A stretch of DNA of 11,437 bases from Opitutia bacterium (GTDB taxonomy: Bacteria; Verrucomicrobiota; Verrucomicrobiia; Opitutales; JANYDI01): NCBI GenBank assembly GCA_025363695.1, contig JANYDI010000037.1, positions 1 to 11,437 of the forward strand, in the 5' to 3' direction. This document shows, one piece after another, positions 1-6,369 of this stretch (position 1 is its first letter; each line of letters begins with the position of its first letter). The position numbers and the translations under genes were made by a program. The notes under the pieces are model-generated. The model made no database searches, was not told the origin of the DNA, and worked only from the letters and a program-made list of their open reading frames with translations.

Positions 1-150
1 CCAAGGGGAGCGAGCTCCCCTTGGATCCCCTAACTGGTAGCGAATTGTGAAATTGCTGCGCATTTTCAGCAATTCGCTACCAGATGAGGAAATACAAGGC
101 ACCCTCCGGATCGCTTCGCGATCGAAATTAAGCAAAATAACTGTTTATTT
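1..150 (+). repeat. Element B copy 1 (forward), three-hairpin repeat
   Basis: This is the first of seven copies of a compound palindromic module. It has three hairpins. H1 at 1-24 has 11 bp arms around a GA loop. H2 at 34-83 has the outer stem ctggtagcgaatt/aattcgctaccag. H3 at 109-123 is gatcgcttcgcgatc. The linkers atcccctaa (H1-H2) and atacaaggc (H2-H3) recur in the other copies. An AT-rich tail follows H3. By analogy with copies 3, 5 and 7, this copy probably marks the end of a gene block lying upstream of the window. It may begin a few bases before position 1. H2 most closely resembles that of copy 7. No U-tract follows any hairpin, so a simple intrinsic terminator is not evident. Confidence 0.85.
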
Positions 151-154
151 AAAA

Positions 155-366
155 CACACTTAAGGAGGCCTGAAGGGCCGGCATATCGTAGCCCAGGGCG
201 TAAGCCCTGGGTTTGGCATAGGAAACAGACCGGAGCCCTGTAAGGGCGGCACTCAGAACGTGAATAGGAGTGTCGCCCCTGTAGGGCTCAAAAAAATTTC
301 ACCCGTAAACCCAGGGCTTACGCCCTGGGCTACGATATGCCGGCCCTTCAGGCCTCCTTAAGTGTG
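155..366. repeat. Element A copy 1, nested inverted repeat with perfect 60-bp arms
   Basis: Positions 155-214 and 307-366 are exact reverse complements over 60 bases. Each arm contains the small hairpin cccagggcgtaagccctggg or its complement, a GGCC-containing end (cctgaagggccgg), and a copy-specific stretch gcatatcgtag. Inside lies a second, imperfect inverted repeat of about 21 bp beginning gagccctgtaagggc near 233 and ending gcccctgtagggctc near 289. The whole could extrude as a large cruciform or fold as a long RNA hairpin. It encodes no credible protein. It sits between element B copy 1 and the half element upstream of yceI. Confidence 0.9.
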
Positions 367-379
367 GGCTGATGATAGC

Positions 380-398
380 TTAATTGTTCACACGCCCT
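380..398 (-). repeat. 19-bp module shared by three A-element flanks (inverted here)
   Basis: The reverse complement of this stretch, agggcgtgtgaacaattaa, matches 9269-9287 exactly and 11147-11165 with one substitution. In those two places it lies on the + strand, just before the 'accacaaaatgagagccc' end of an A element. Here it is inverted relative to the half element that follows. It is therefore a separate, independently oriented component of the repeat neighbourhood. No function is evident from the sequence. Confidence 0.6.
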
Positions 399-411
399 AA
401 TCTAATTTATT

Positions 412-535
412 TATCAAACCACAAAATGAGAGCCCTGAAGGGGCGAATGCTTGTCAGCCCAGGGCTTTAGCCCTGGGTTTACGGGAGAAAAACAAACCAG
501 AGCCCTACAGGGGCGATTCATTAAAATTCTAACTT
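412..535 (+). repeat. Half element A (left part only), upstream of yceI
   Basis: This segment is nearly identical over about 115 bp to the left part of the A element at 9294-9415. It has the same accacaaaatgagagccc end, the same copy-specific gaatgcttgtcag, the same cccagggctttagccctggg hairpin, and the inner gagccctacaggggcgattc arm. The matching right arm is missing. The sequence instead runs into the start of yceI, at 541. It therefore forms the entire 5' region of yceI and would have to contain or overlap its promoter. It looks like a truncated A element or one end of a rearranged copy. Confidence 0.8.
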
Positions 536-540
536 TTATT

Positions 541-1203
541 ATGAAAACCAAACATTTATTTTTATTGCTCACCTGTTTTGCCTTCAGCTCCGGAGCTCTA
601 TCTGCAAAGTCCCCTAAAAAAGCTGAAGCTCCTGTCACGGAGGATGTCGTTGAGGTTTACAATATCGATCCGAGTCACTCGAGTGCCAACTTTTCCGTTA
701 AACATTTTCTGACCCCTGTAAGAGGCAGCATCACGGGGGTTACGGGGCATGTGAACTTGGACAGACTGAGTCCCAAAAACAGCAGCGTAGAGGCCAAGAT
801 CGACATGACCACCTTTGACACAGCGAATGCCAAGCGCGATGGGCACATGAAGAGTAAGGAGTTTCTCAATGTGGAGCAGTTTCCGGTGCTGCTGTTCAAG
901 AGCAGTAGCTTTGAGCCTAAACGTACAAGTAAGCATTTCAGAAAAGGCGTGCAGTCCCTTCCTAAGGAATGGATCCTTTCGGGGAATTTGACTTTTTTAG
1001 GGAAAACTAAGGCCATCACTATTGTTACTGAGTTTTTAGGAGAAGGTCCTGGAATGAAGGGAACTTACTTGGCTTCCTGGAGGGGTACGGTGCAGTTGAG
1101 CCGTAAAGACTGGGGCCTGAGCTTTGGTCCTATGAATCTTGCGATTGGAGACACAGTCGATGTGGAACTCATTATTGAATCCGTACGCCCCTCAGAGCCA
1201 TGA
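541..1203 (+). CDS. YceI-family periplasmic protein
   Basis: The 220-residue product matches the YceI-like family, a lipocalin-like beta-barrel that binds polyisoprenoid or other amphiphilic molecules in the periplasm. An N-terminal signal peptide is visible (residues 1-22, hydrophobic LFLLLTCFAFSS, likely cleavage after ALSA). The typical opening YNIDPSHSSANFSVKH follows at 40-55, then the family core VEAKIDMTTFDTANAKRDGH at about 83-102 and KSKEFLNVEQFPVLLF. The C-terminal strands contain RKDWGLSFG. The start at 541 is chosen because it gives a clean signal peptide; the in-frame codons back to 451 are repeat DNA. No Shine-Dalgarno sequence is visible. The gene sits between a half A element and reverse B copy 2, upstream of actC. 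YceI proteins are sometimes encoded near cytochrome b561 or quinone-linked genes, so a link with quinone or lipid handling is possible but only inferred. Confidence 0.9.
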   Translation: MKTKHLFLLLTCFAFSSGALSAKSPKKAEAPVTEDVVEVYNIDPSHSSANFSVKHFLTPVRGSITGVTGHVNLDRLSPKNSSVEAKIDMTTFDTANAKRDGHMKSKEFLNVEQFPVLLFKSSSFEPKRTSKHFRKGVQSLPKEWILSGNLTFLGKTKAITIVTEFLGEGPGMKGTYLASWRGTVQLSRKDWGLSFGPMNLAIGDTVDVELIIESVRPSEP

Positions 1204-1210
1204 ACACCCC

Positions 1211-1345
1211 ATCCCTCGATCCCGAAGGGATCTGTGGAGGCCTTAGTATATTCTACCAGGGTGCGATTTTATTAAAATGCATCGCATTTTATAAAATCGC
1301 ACCCTGTAGGGGATCCTAAGGGGCGCGAGCGCCCCTTGGCCCTTA
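1211..1345 (-). repeat. Element B copy 2 (reverse), directly before actC
   Basis: Read on the - strand this has the same order as the other B copies. Read on + it runs H3 (gatcccgaagggatc, 1218-1232), linker ccttagtat, H2 (1253-1309, stem cagggtgcgattt paired with aaatcgcaccctg, plus an outer ctac/gtag extension past a bulged C), ggatcc, H1 (aaggggcgcgagcgcccctt, 1318-1337). It fills the gap between the yceI stop and actC, leaving about 20 bases to the actC ATG. Its H2 is closest to that of copy 6. Any promoter for block 1 must lie within or upstream of this element, so its hairpins may be part of the actC leader RNA. Confidence 0.88.
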
Positions 1346-1363
1346 TTTACACATTGAGCACAT

Positions 1364-2755
1364 ATGGAAGCCATAGACGAAAGCATTTTAGAGGAAGTGA
1401 CGCCCGTGGCGATGGTCATCAAGCCACCGCTGGTGGCCAACGGCCATGGGTTTGCCTGGATTACGGAGAAGGTCTGCGGCATCATTGAGGCGCCTACGCC
1501 GCGTTGGTGGTGGATTGCCTTTGCTTGCGCGGTGAGCTTGGCGGGGCTGACGGTTTTTGGGCTGACTTACCTTGTGTCTACGGGAATCGGGGTTTGGGGC
1601 TTGGCGCATCCGGTTAATTGGGGTTGGGCCATTATTAATTTCGTTTTTTGGATTGGTATTGGGCATGCCGGTACTTTGATTTCGGCTATTTTGTGCCTAC
1701 TCAAGCAACAGTGGCGAACGAGTATTAACCGTGCGGCTGAGGCCATGACGATTTTTGCAGTGTGCTGTGCTGGGATTTACCCGGTTTTTCACGTAGGCCG
1801 CGTATGGATGGCCTGGTTTTTATTCCCGATTCCCACGTATAATAGTATTTGGCCTCAGTTCCGTAGCCCTTTGGAATGGGACGTTTTTGCCGTTTCTACC
1901 TATGGGACGGTATCGGTGCTTTTTTGGTACATGGGGATGATCCCCGATTTGGCTACGGTTCGGGATCGTGCTAAAACGCCGCTGCGTCGCTACTTTTATG
2001 GTATTTTTGCTATGGGCTGGCGTGGAGCAACGAATCATTGGCGCAACTACGAAATGGCTTATTTACTCCTAGCCGGGCTGTCTACGCCGCTGGTGCTTTC
2101 GGTGCATACGATAGTATCCTTTGACTTTGCCGTGGCTCAGTTGCCGGGTTGGCATACGACGATTTTCCCGCCTTACTTTGTAGCTGGGGCGATTTTTTCT
2201 GGCTTTGGTATGGTGCTTACGCTGATGATTCCCGTGCGTAAAATTTACAAACTCGAGGAGCTGATCACGCAGTACCACATCAACTGCATGTGCAAAATTT
2301 GCCTGGCTACGGGTACCATCGTCGGGTACGCCTACATGATGGAGTTTTTTATCGCTTGGTATAGCGCCAATCCGTATGAAGGCTTTGCCTTTATTAACCG
2401 TGCTTTTGGTCAATACGCCTGGGCGTACTGGATCATGATTAGCTGCAATGTGATCTCGCCGCAATTATTTTGGTTCCGGGCGATACGCGAAAACATTTGG
2501 CTGGTTTGGACCATCTGTCTTTTTATTAATTTAGGGATGTGGTTTGAGCGTTTCGTGATCATCGTTACGTCTTTGGCCAATGACTTTTTGCCTTCCAGCT
2601 GGGGCTACTATACGCCTACCTGGGTGGATATGATTACCTTTGCGGGCACCTTTGGCGTTTTTTCTACGCTCTTTTTGCTTTTCCTACGCTTTTTGCCTCT
2701 GATGGCTTTTGCGGAAATCAAGGCTGTAACCCCTCAAGGAGATCCTCATGCCTGA
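1364..2755 (+). CDS. actC: ACIII membrane subunit ActC (NrfD/PsrC-like)
   Basis: This 463-residue integral membrane protein is the ActC subunit of Alternative Complex III, which oxidises quinol at the membrane and feeds electrons to c-type cytochromes. About ten membrane helices are evident. Family signatures include the N-terminal PLVANGHGFAWITEKVCGII (residues 22-41), FWIGIGHAGTLISAILCL (His101), YPVFHVGRVW (His143), and the long block SVHTIVSFDFAVAQLPGWHT (246-265), followed by FPPYFVAGAIFSGFGMV. The length is normal for the family. The start at 1364 leaves the expected N-terminal cytoplasmic stretch; no Shine-Dalgarno sequence precedes it. In the usual cluster actA and actB precede this gene, but here element B copy 2 and yceI do. 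Its last codons contain the actD ribosome site, and the two genes overlap by 8 bp. Confidence 0.93.
   Translation: MEAIDESILEEVTPVAMVIKPPLVANGHGFAWITEKVCGIIEAPTPRWWWIAFACAVSLAGLTVFGLTYLVSTGIGVWGLAHPVNWGWAIINFVFWIGIGHAGTLISAILCLLKQQWRTSINRAAEAMTIFAVCCAGIYPVFHVGRVWMAWFLFPIPTYNSIWPQFRSPLEWDVFAVSTYGTVSVLFWYMGMIPDLATVRDRAKTPLRRYFYGIFAMGWRGATNHWRNYEMAYLLLAGLSTPLVLSVHTIVSFDFAVAQLPGWHTTIFPPYFVAGAIFSGFGMVLTLMIPVRKIYKLEELITQYHINCMCKICLATGTIVGYAYMMEFFIAWYSANPYEGFAFINRAFGQYAWAYWIMISCNVISPQLFWFRAIRENIWLVWTICLFINLGMWFERFVIIVTSLANDFLPSSWGYYTPTWVDMITFAGTFGVFSTLFLLFLRFLPLMAFAEIKAVTPQGDPHA
2736..2741 (+). promoter_or_regulatory. Shine-Dalgarno for actD, inside actC
   Basis: AAGGAG lies six bases before the actD ATG at 2748 and within the 3' end of actC. 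It fixes the actD start and indicates coupled translation. Clear sites like this appear before some internal genes of the blocks but not before the first genes. Confidence 0.75.
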
Positions 2756-3293
2756 AACACTGGTCAAACCTTATGCGCTTACGGCAACTTTTTCCGAGCT
2801 TAAGCCCTTGTTTGCAGCGGTAAAAAAACTGCGCTCGCAGGGCTTTAAGCACTGGGAGGTCTATACGCCTTTTCCGGTCCATGGGCTGGACAAGGCCATG
2901 GGGATGCCGCGTTCCGTGGTGCCGCGTTTTACGCTGCTTGGGGGCGTCACGGGCTTTTTTAGCGGACTCATCATGGTGTGGTACATGAATGCCTACGATT
3001 ATCCGCTGACTGTTGGTGGAAAGCCGCTGGCGTCTGTGGTGTATCCTTTCCCAATTGCCTATGAGTTGACGATTTTACTGGCTGCTTTTGGAACGCTTTT
3101 TGGCATGTTTTGGACTAATAGGCTGCCGATGCACCATCACCCGATTTTTAACCATCCTACCTTTTCTCGGGCCTCGGATGATCGTTTTCTCATTGCCATA
3201 GAGGCTCAAGACCCTTTGTGCGATCCTGAAACGACGCCCAAGCTCTTGGAACAACTGGGCGCTGAGGGGATTCTTTGGGTTCACGATTCATAA
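2748..3293 (+). CDS. actD: ACIII subunit ActD (DUF3341)
   Basis: The 181-residue product has the DUF3341 layout typical of ActD. A soluble N-terminal domain of about 60 residues contains KLRSQGFKHWEVYTPFPVHG and leads into two membrane helices (about 62-82, GGVTGFFSGLIMVWYM, and about 100-122, PFPIAYELTILLAAFGTLFG). The acidic cytoplasmic tail includes HHHPIFNHPTFSRASDDRF. ActD flanks ActC and ActF in ACIII and has no cofactor of its own. The gene overlaps the end of actC by 8 bp and has a good Shine-Dalgarno site. actE starts four bases after its stop codon, so the genes are almost certainly cotranscribed. Confidence 0.92.
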   Translation: MPETLVKPYALTATFSELKPLFAAVKKLRSQGFKHWEVYTPFPVHGLDKAMGMPRSVVPRFTLLGGVTGFFSGLIMVWYMNAYDYPLTVGGKPLASVVYPFPIAYELTILLAAFGTLFGMFWTNRLPMHHHPIFNHPTFSRASDDRFLIAIEAQDPLCDPETTPKLLEQLGAEGILWVHDS

Positions 3294-3297
3294 AATT

Positions 3298-3945
3298 ATG
3301 CGTTATTTTTGGATGATTACTTTGTTTGTGACGGTCACGGTGGTTTCAATTCTGGGCATCCGTGGCCAGCATTCGATAAAACCGCCCTTGATGGTCTTTC
3401 CGGATATGGACGAGCAGCCCAAGTACAAGGCGCAATCCGGCGCGGGCTTTGAAAACTGGGCCGATGGACGCGTCGCCCGGCCCGTGCCTGCTGGAGCGCT
3501 GGGTAGGGCCGTTGACAGTGTTCAGGCCTTTGACCCGGCTTATCAACAGCAAGAGGCTCACGTCACGACGGGTAAAAACCCTGACGGCACGTGGGTGGCT
3601 CGCATCCCCATCCCCGTTACCCATGCGCTGATGGCCTTGGGCCAAGAAAAATACACCATCAACTGCAAAGTCTGCCACGATGCCGTGGGCTCAGGCAACG
3701 GCATTACCGGGAAATTTGGCATGGTCGGCATGGCCAATTACCACTCGGATCGTTTAAGGTTGATGGCGGATGGCGAGATTTATAATACCATCGTTCATGG
3801 AAAGGGTCAAATGCTGGCTTATGGCGACAAGCTGAGCGTGGAAGAGCGCTGGGCTGTGGTGCTATATCTCAGAGCCTTGCAAAAAGCGCGCATGGGCACG
3901 CTTGAGGAGGTGCCGCAGCAAGAACGTTCACAACTACAGGGTTAA
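3298..3945 (+). CDS. actE: ACIII monohaem cytochrome c subunit ActE
   Basis: This 215-residue membrane-anchored cytochrome c carries electrons out of ACIII on the periplasmic side. An N-terminal hydrophobic anchor spans residues 4-20. The family motif FPDMDEQPKYKAQ lies at 34-46, followed by WADGRVARPVPAGALGR (54-70). The single haem c site is CKVCH (Cys123, Cys126, His127), and Met172 in GQMLAYG is the likely distal ligand. Unlike ActE proteins that are lipoproteins, no cysteine is present near the end of the anchor, so attachment is probably by an uncleaved helix. The gene sits tightly between actD (4-base gap) and actF (start one base after the stop). Confidence 0.92.
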   Translation: MRYFWMITLFVTVTVVSILGIRGQHSIKPPLMVFPDMDEQPKYKAQSGAGFENWADGRVARPVPAGALGRAVDSVQAFDPAYQQQEAHVTTGKNPDGTWVARIPIPVTHALMALGQEKYTINCKVCHDAVGSGNGITGKFGMVGMANYHSDRLRLMADGEIYNTIVHGKGQMLAYGDKLSVEERWAVVLYLRALQKARMGTLEEVPQQERSQLQG

Positions 3946-3946
3946 A

Positions 3947-5221
3947 ATGCAAAAAAGTATTCATCAAATCGGGTTAAAGCGTCTATCTACGTGGGTACTG
4001 GGCATTGCCGTGCTCTTTTTGCTCGTGGGGCTTTGGGGCTTTTGGAGAGGCGTGCAGCTGGGAGACGCCCGGCCGCTGATCAGCTGGCTGCTCGGGCTGG
4101 CCTTTTGGCTGGCTGTAGGGATTGGGATGCTGCTGCTCATCATGCTGTGGTATGTGTTTGGGTCGGGCTGGTCGGTTATCCTGCGCCGGCAACTCGAGCA
4201 TGCCATGACGGCCTTTCCTTTGCTTGCCTTGACTTTTATACCCTTTTTACTCCTGCTGTGGTGGCATGATAGTCCAGGGCTTTTGTGGAAATGGGCGGAT
4301 CCCCAGGCATTGTTGCCCGGAGGCGAGCACGTCGCCCAGGATGCCCTGTATCAAGGAAAGGCCGTGTACCTGAACCCGCTTTTCTTTACCGTGCGCGCTG
4401 TGCTGTTTTTTGGCTTGTGGAGTTTTTTAGGGCTGGCTTTTCGGTATTGTTCCTACCGCATGGATAGCGATCCTCGGCGCCAATGGGCCGATTGGCCGAC
4501 CTACCTGTCAGCGGCCGGCATTCCCTTAACCGCCTTGACCTTGACCTTTGCCGCCATCGATTGGTTCAAGAGCTTGGAATTCCATTGGTTTTCAACCATG
4601 TATGGGGTCTGGTTTTTCTCCTCAGGGATTCGCATTGCCCTAGCAGCCATTATTGTCCTGTGTGCCTTTTTACATAAACAGGGCTACCTAAAGGGCTACT
4701 ACAACCAGGCGCATCGCTACAACTTGGCTTGCTTAGCCTTGGCGTTTACCGTGTTTTGGGGTTATATTAGTTTTTCGCAGTTTTTCCTTATCTATCATGC
4801 GAATATCCCTGAGGAGACGTTTTGGTACCATATGCGCATTTTTAACCCTATTGACTATACGCACAACAGCTGGTACTATGTAGGGGTTTTCGGGCTCATT
4901 GCTGGGCACTTTTTTGTACCGTTCTTGTACCTGCTTTCCTACAAAAACAAAGTAGTCGAAAAGCGTTTGCTCTTTATTTCTGTTTGGATTTTAATCTTTC
5001 AAATGATTGACTTTCATTACAATATCGTACCTGGCCGCCTGCCTTCCGACAATGCGGTTGGCTACGATGTTCGAGAGTTCAGCATTACGGTATTTGATTT
5101 CGCTTCCTGGATAGGCATGGGAGCCCTGTGTCTGTGGGCCTATCTACGTAGTGCTGCCAAGCATGGGCCGATTCCTGTCTCTGACCCCCAAATCCAAAAA
5201 GCACTCCATTATTATGAATGA
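3947..5221 (+). CDS. actF: ACIII membrane subunit ActF
   Basis: The 424-residue polytopic membrane protein (about ten helices) is ActF, the second large NrfD-like membrane subunit of ACIII. It lies beside ActC and probably takes part in proton movement rather than carrying a haem. Recognisable parts are ISWLLGLAFWLAVGIGMLLL (residues 45-64), the GSGWSVILRRQLEHAM loop, TALTLTFAAIDWFKSLEFHW and the C-terminal THNSWYYVGVFGLIAGHFF. The ATG at 3947 is preferred to an in-frame upstream TTG at 3902, which would add a charged, non-family extension inside actE. The actE stop (3943-3945) is separated from the start by one base. The gene ends in ATGAATGA, so the next gene overlaps by 8 bp. Confidence 0.92.
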   Translation: MQKSIHQIGLKRLSTWVLGIAVLFLLVGLWGFWRGVQLGDARPLISWLLGLAFWLAVGIGMLLLIMLWYVFGSGWSVILRRQLEHAMTAFPLLALTFIPFLLLLWWHDSPGLLWKWADPQALLPGGEHVAQDALYQGKAVYLNPLFFTVRAVLFFGLWSFLGLAFRYCSYRMDSDPRRQWADWPTYLSAAGIPLTALTLTFAAIDWFKSLEFHWFSTMYGVWFFSSGIRIALAAIIVLCAFLHKQGYLKGYYNQAHRYNLACLALAFTVFWGYISFSQFFLIYHANIPEETFWYHMRIFNPIDYTHNSWYYVGVFGLIAGHFFVPFLYLLSYKNKVVEKRLLFISVWILIFQMIDFHYNIVPGRLPSDNAVGYDVREFSITVFDFASWIGMGALCLWAYLRSAAKHGPIPVSDPQIQKALHYYE

Positions 5222-5528
5222 TTCTTGTTGCTCGAAACCGCCATCGCATATCCCTTCGTTTTTCGCCATCCTAGGGTTTTTCCTCCTCTTTGCCGGCATA
5301 CTCATGGTTACCTATGTGCCGCACAGTCCTACAGACCCCGGGAGCGAGCGCGCTGCCTATCGCAAGGAAACCCGGCTGGCCCTCGATGCAGCCATGCACA
5401 AAGAAAGCAGCACCTATGGCTGGGCTGACAAAACACTCGGCCAGGTGCGTCTGCCCATAGCCCAGGCAATACCTCTAACCCTGGAAGCCTATCAGAAAAA
5501 CGTAGCCCTCTTTACGCCAACCCCCTAG
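5214..5528 (+). CDS. Small one-helix membrane protein of the ACIII/oxidase cluster
   Basis: This 104-residue protein begins with a cysteine-containing tip (NDSCCSKPP). One membrane helix follows (about residues 14-34, PSFFAILGFFLLFAGILMV), then a polar periplasmic domain. The C-terminal part, YGWADKTLGQVRLPIAQA (68-85), resembles a motif of the form YGWxDxxxGxVRxPIxxA that I recognise from small proteins encoded beside cytochrome oxidase and ACIII genes. I cannot assign a firm name. Its start overlaps the end of actF by 8 bp (ATGAATGA), which suggests translational coupling and a role in assembly or stabilisation of ACIII or its partner oxidase; that role is inferred. It is not obviously the ActG subunit, although the position would fit. 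Confidence 0.75.
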   Translation: MNDSCCSKPPSHIPSFFAILGFFLLFAGILMVTYVPHSPTDPGSERAAYRKETRLALDAAMHKESSTYGWADKTLGQVRLPIAQAIPLTLEAYQKNVALFTPTP

Positions 5529-5542
5529 CATGAAAGTCCCTT

Positions 5543-5857
5543 ATGAACTTAAAAATCCTTCTCTTATGTGTCGCCGCTGTTCTGGGTCTGGGCCTGGTCC
5601 CCTTGCTCCCAGGCGCGGCTCCCTACGCCATCGCGCTCCTTCTGTCTGTCAGCGCCTTCTTTGTCGGCGCCATTGCCGCCTTTTACTGGGCCGTGCGTAA
5701 TCGCCAGTTTCAAGACTTCGAACAACAGGCCCGTATGATCTTTGATGACGATGAACCGGAGGGGAGAATTACGGACTTTTTTCCGGACTTTGTAGAAGCA
5801 AAAAGGGCCAAGGGGAGCTCGCTCCCCTTGGATCCCCTTTCCGATAGCGATTTTTAA
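5543..5857 (+). CDS. ccoS: CcoS-like cbb3 oxidase assembly protein, repeat-encoded C-terminus
   Basis: The 104-residue product has two hydrophobic segments (about 4-22 and 28-51) followed by FYWAVRNRQFQDFEQQARMI and FDDDEP. This strongly resembles the CcoS signature (helix, then WAVRxGQFDDLExPAxRILFDD). CcoS is needed for cofactor insertion into cbb3 oxidases. Family members are usually about 45-70 residues with one helix, so the extra N-terminal helix and the long tail are unusual. The last 16-18 residues (from about Lys87) and the stop codon are encoded by element B copy 3. The stop TAA at 5855-5857 lies in the left arm of hairpin H2. The gene ends the act block and precedes ccoNOP, linking the two blocks functionally. 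No clear Shine-Dalgarno site is seen. Confidence 0.72.
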   Translation: MNLKILLLCVAAVLGLGLVPLLPGAAPYAIALLLSVSAFFVGAIAAFYWAVRNRQFQDFEQQARMIFDDDEPEGRITDFFPDFVEAKRAKGSSLPLDPLSDSDF

Positions 5858-5955
5858 AAATGCAGAGCATTTTATAAAAATCGCTATCGGGTAGGCAATA
5901 CAAGGCCCCTCACAGATTCCTTCGGAATCGCATCTAAGCAATTTAGTTATTTATT
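5801..5955 (+). repeat. Element B copy 3 (forward), overlapping the ccoS 3' end
   Basis: H1 is at 5808-5831 (11 bp arms, ccaaggggagc/gctccccttgg, loop TC). H2 is at 5841-5890 (outer stem ccgatagcgattttt/aaaaatcgctatcgg, inner atgc/gcat). H3 is at 5915-5929 (gattccttcggaatc). The linker between H2 and H3 contains caatacaaggcccc. The tail catctaagcaatttag after H3 is shared, in inverse orientation, with copy 6. This copy is partly coding: it supplies the C-terminal codons and stop of the preceding gene. Confidence 0.9.
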
Positions 5956-5965
5956 AAAACCACAT

Positions 5966-6168
5966 TATGAGAGCCCTGAAAGGGCGGCAGATACGTAGCC
6001 CAGGGCGTAAGCCCTGGGTTCAGCGTAGAAAAAAGATTTTGAGCCCTACAGGGGCGACACTCACATTCACCTTTTAGGTGCCGCCCTTACAGGGCTCTGG
6101 TTTGTTTTCTGCCCTAACCCAGGGCTCACGCCCTGGGCTACGTATCTGCCGGCCCTTCAGGCCTCCCA
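5966..6168. repeat. Element A copy 2, nested inverted repeat
   Basis: The left arm begins at gagagccctgaaagggcggc (5970), and the right arm ends at ggcccttcaggcctccc (about 6166). Both arms carry the copy-specific cagatacgtag next to a CCCAGGGC/GCCCTGGG hairpin. The arms are near-perfect complements, differing mainly at the outer gccctgaaagggc/gcccttcaggc part and one loop base (GTAA on the left; the equivalent right loop reads GTGA on its strand). An inner inverted repeat, gagccctacaggggcgac (6041-6058) against gtgccgcccttacagggctc (6078-6097), surrounds a short AT-rich centre. The element lies between B copies 3 and 4. Confidence 0.88.
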
Positions 6169-6179
6169 TCATGCGTTTT

Positions 6180-6340
6180 TAATGAATATTTATATTACCT
6201 GAATTCGATTGCGAAGCAATCTGTGGGGGGCTTAGTATCTCCCTCCCCGATAGGCGATTTTTATAAAATGCGCTAGCATTTTAAAAAATCGCCTATCGGT
6301 AGGGGATCCTAAGGGGCGCAAGCGCCCCTTAGCCCTTTTA
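6180..6340 (-). repeat. Element B copy 4 (reverse), directly before ccoN
   Basis: Read on +, this runs H3 (gattgcgaagcaatc, 6207-6221, containing GCGAAGC), linker gcttagtat, H2 (6247-6299, ccgataggcgat paired with atcgcctatcgg), aggggatc, H1 (6309-6332, 11 bp arms ctaaggggcgc/gcgccccttag, loop AA). It ends about 37 bases before the ccoN ATG. The intervening DNA is pyrimidine- and A-rich, without a Shine-Dalgarno site. The H2 stem differs from that of copy 3 by an inserted base pair, which preserves pairing. Confidence 0.9.
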
Positions 6341-6369
6341 GCTCTTTAACTCATTTTTACACATACACC

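Noticed and set aside
201..204. GNRA-type GTAA loops in A hairpins as evidence of a structured RNA
   Set aside because: A1 and A2 have GTAA/GTGA loops on one strand, but the A3/A4 and half-copy hairpins have TTTA/TAAA, so the loop type is not conserved.
451..540. Upstream in-frame extension of yceI giving a 250-residue protein
   Set aside because: The extra 30 residues are encoded by the half A repeat and would bury the clear signal peptide that begins at 541.
1241..1250. TAGTAT / TTGTAT in the reverse B linker as a -10 promoter box
   Set aside because: The match recurs in copies 2, 4 and 6, but no convincing -35 box lies about 17 bases upstream, where hairpin H3 is located instead.
3902..3946. 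TTG start for actF inside actE
   Set aside because: It adds a charged 15-residue extension not expected in ActF; the ATG at 3947 directly after the actE stop fits better.
5808..5890. Element B hairpins as ordinary intrinsic terminators
   Set aside because: No U-tract follows H1, H2 or H3 in any copy, and reverse copies sit directly before start codons. A termination role is possible but not shown.
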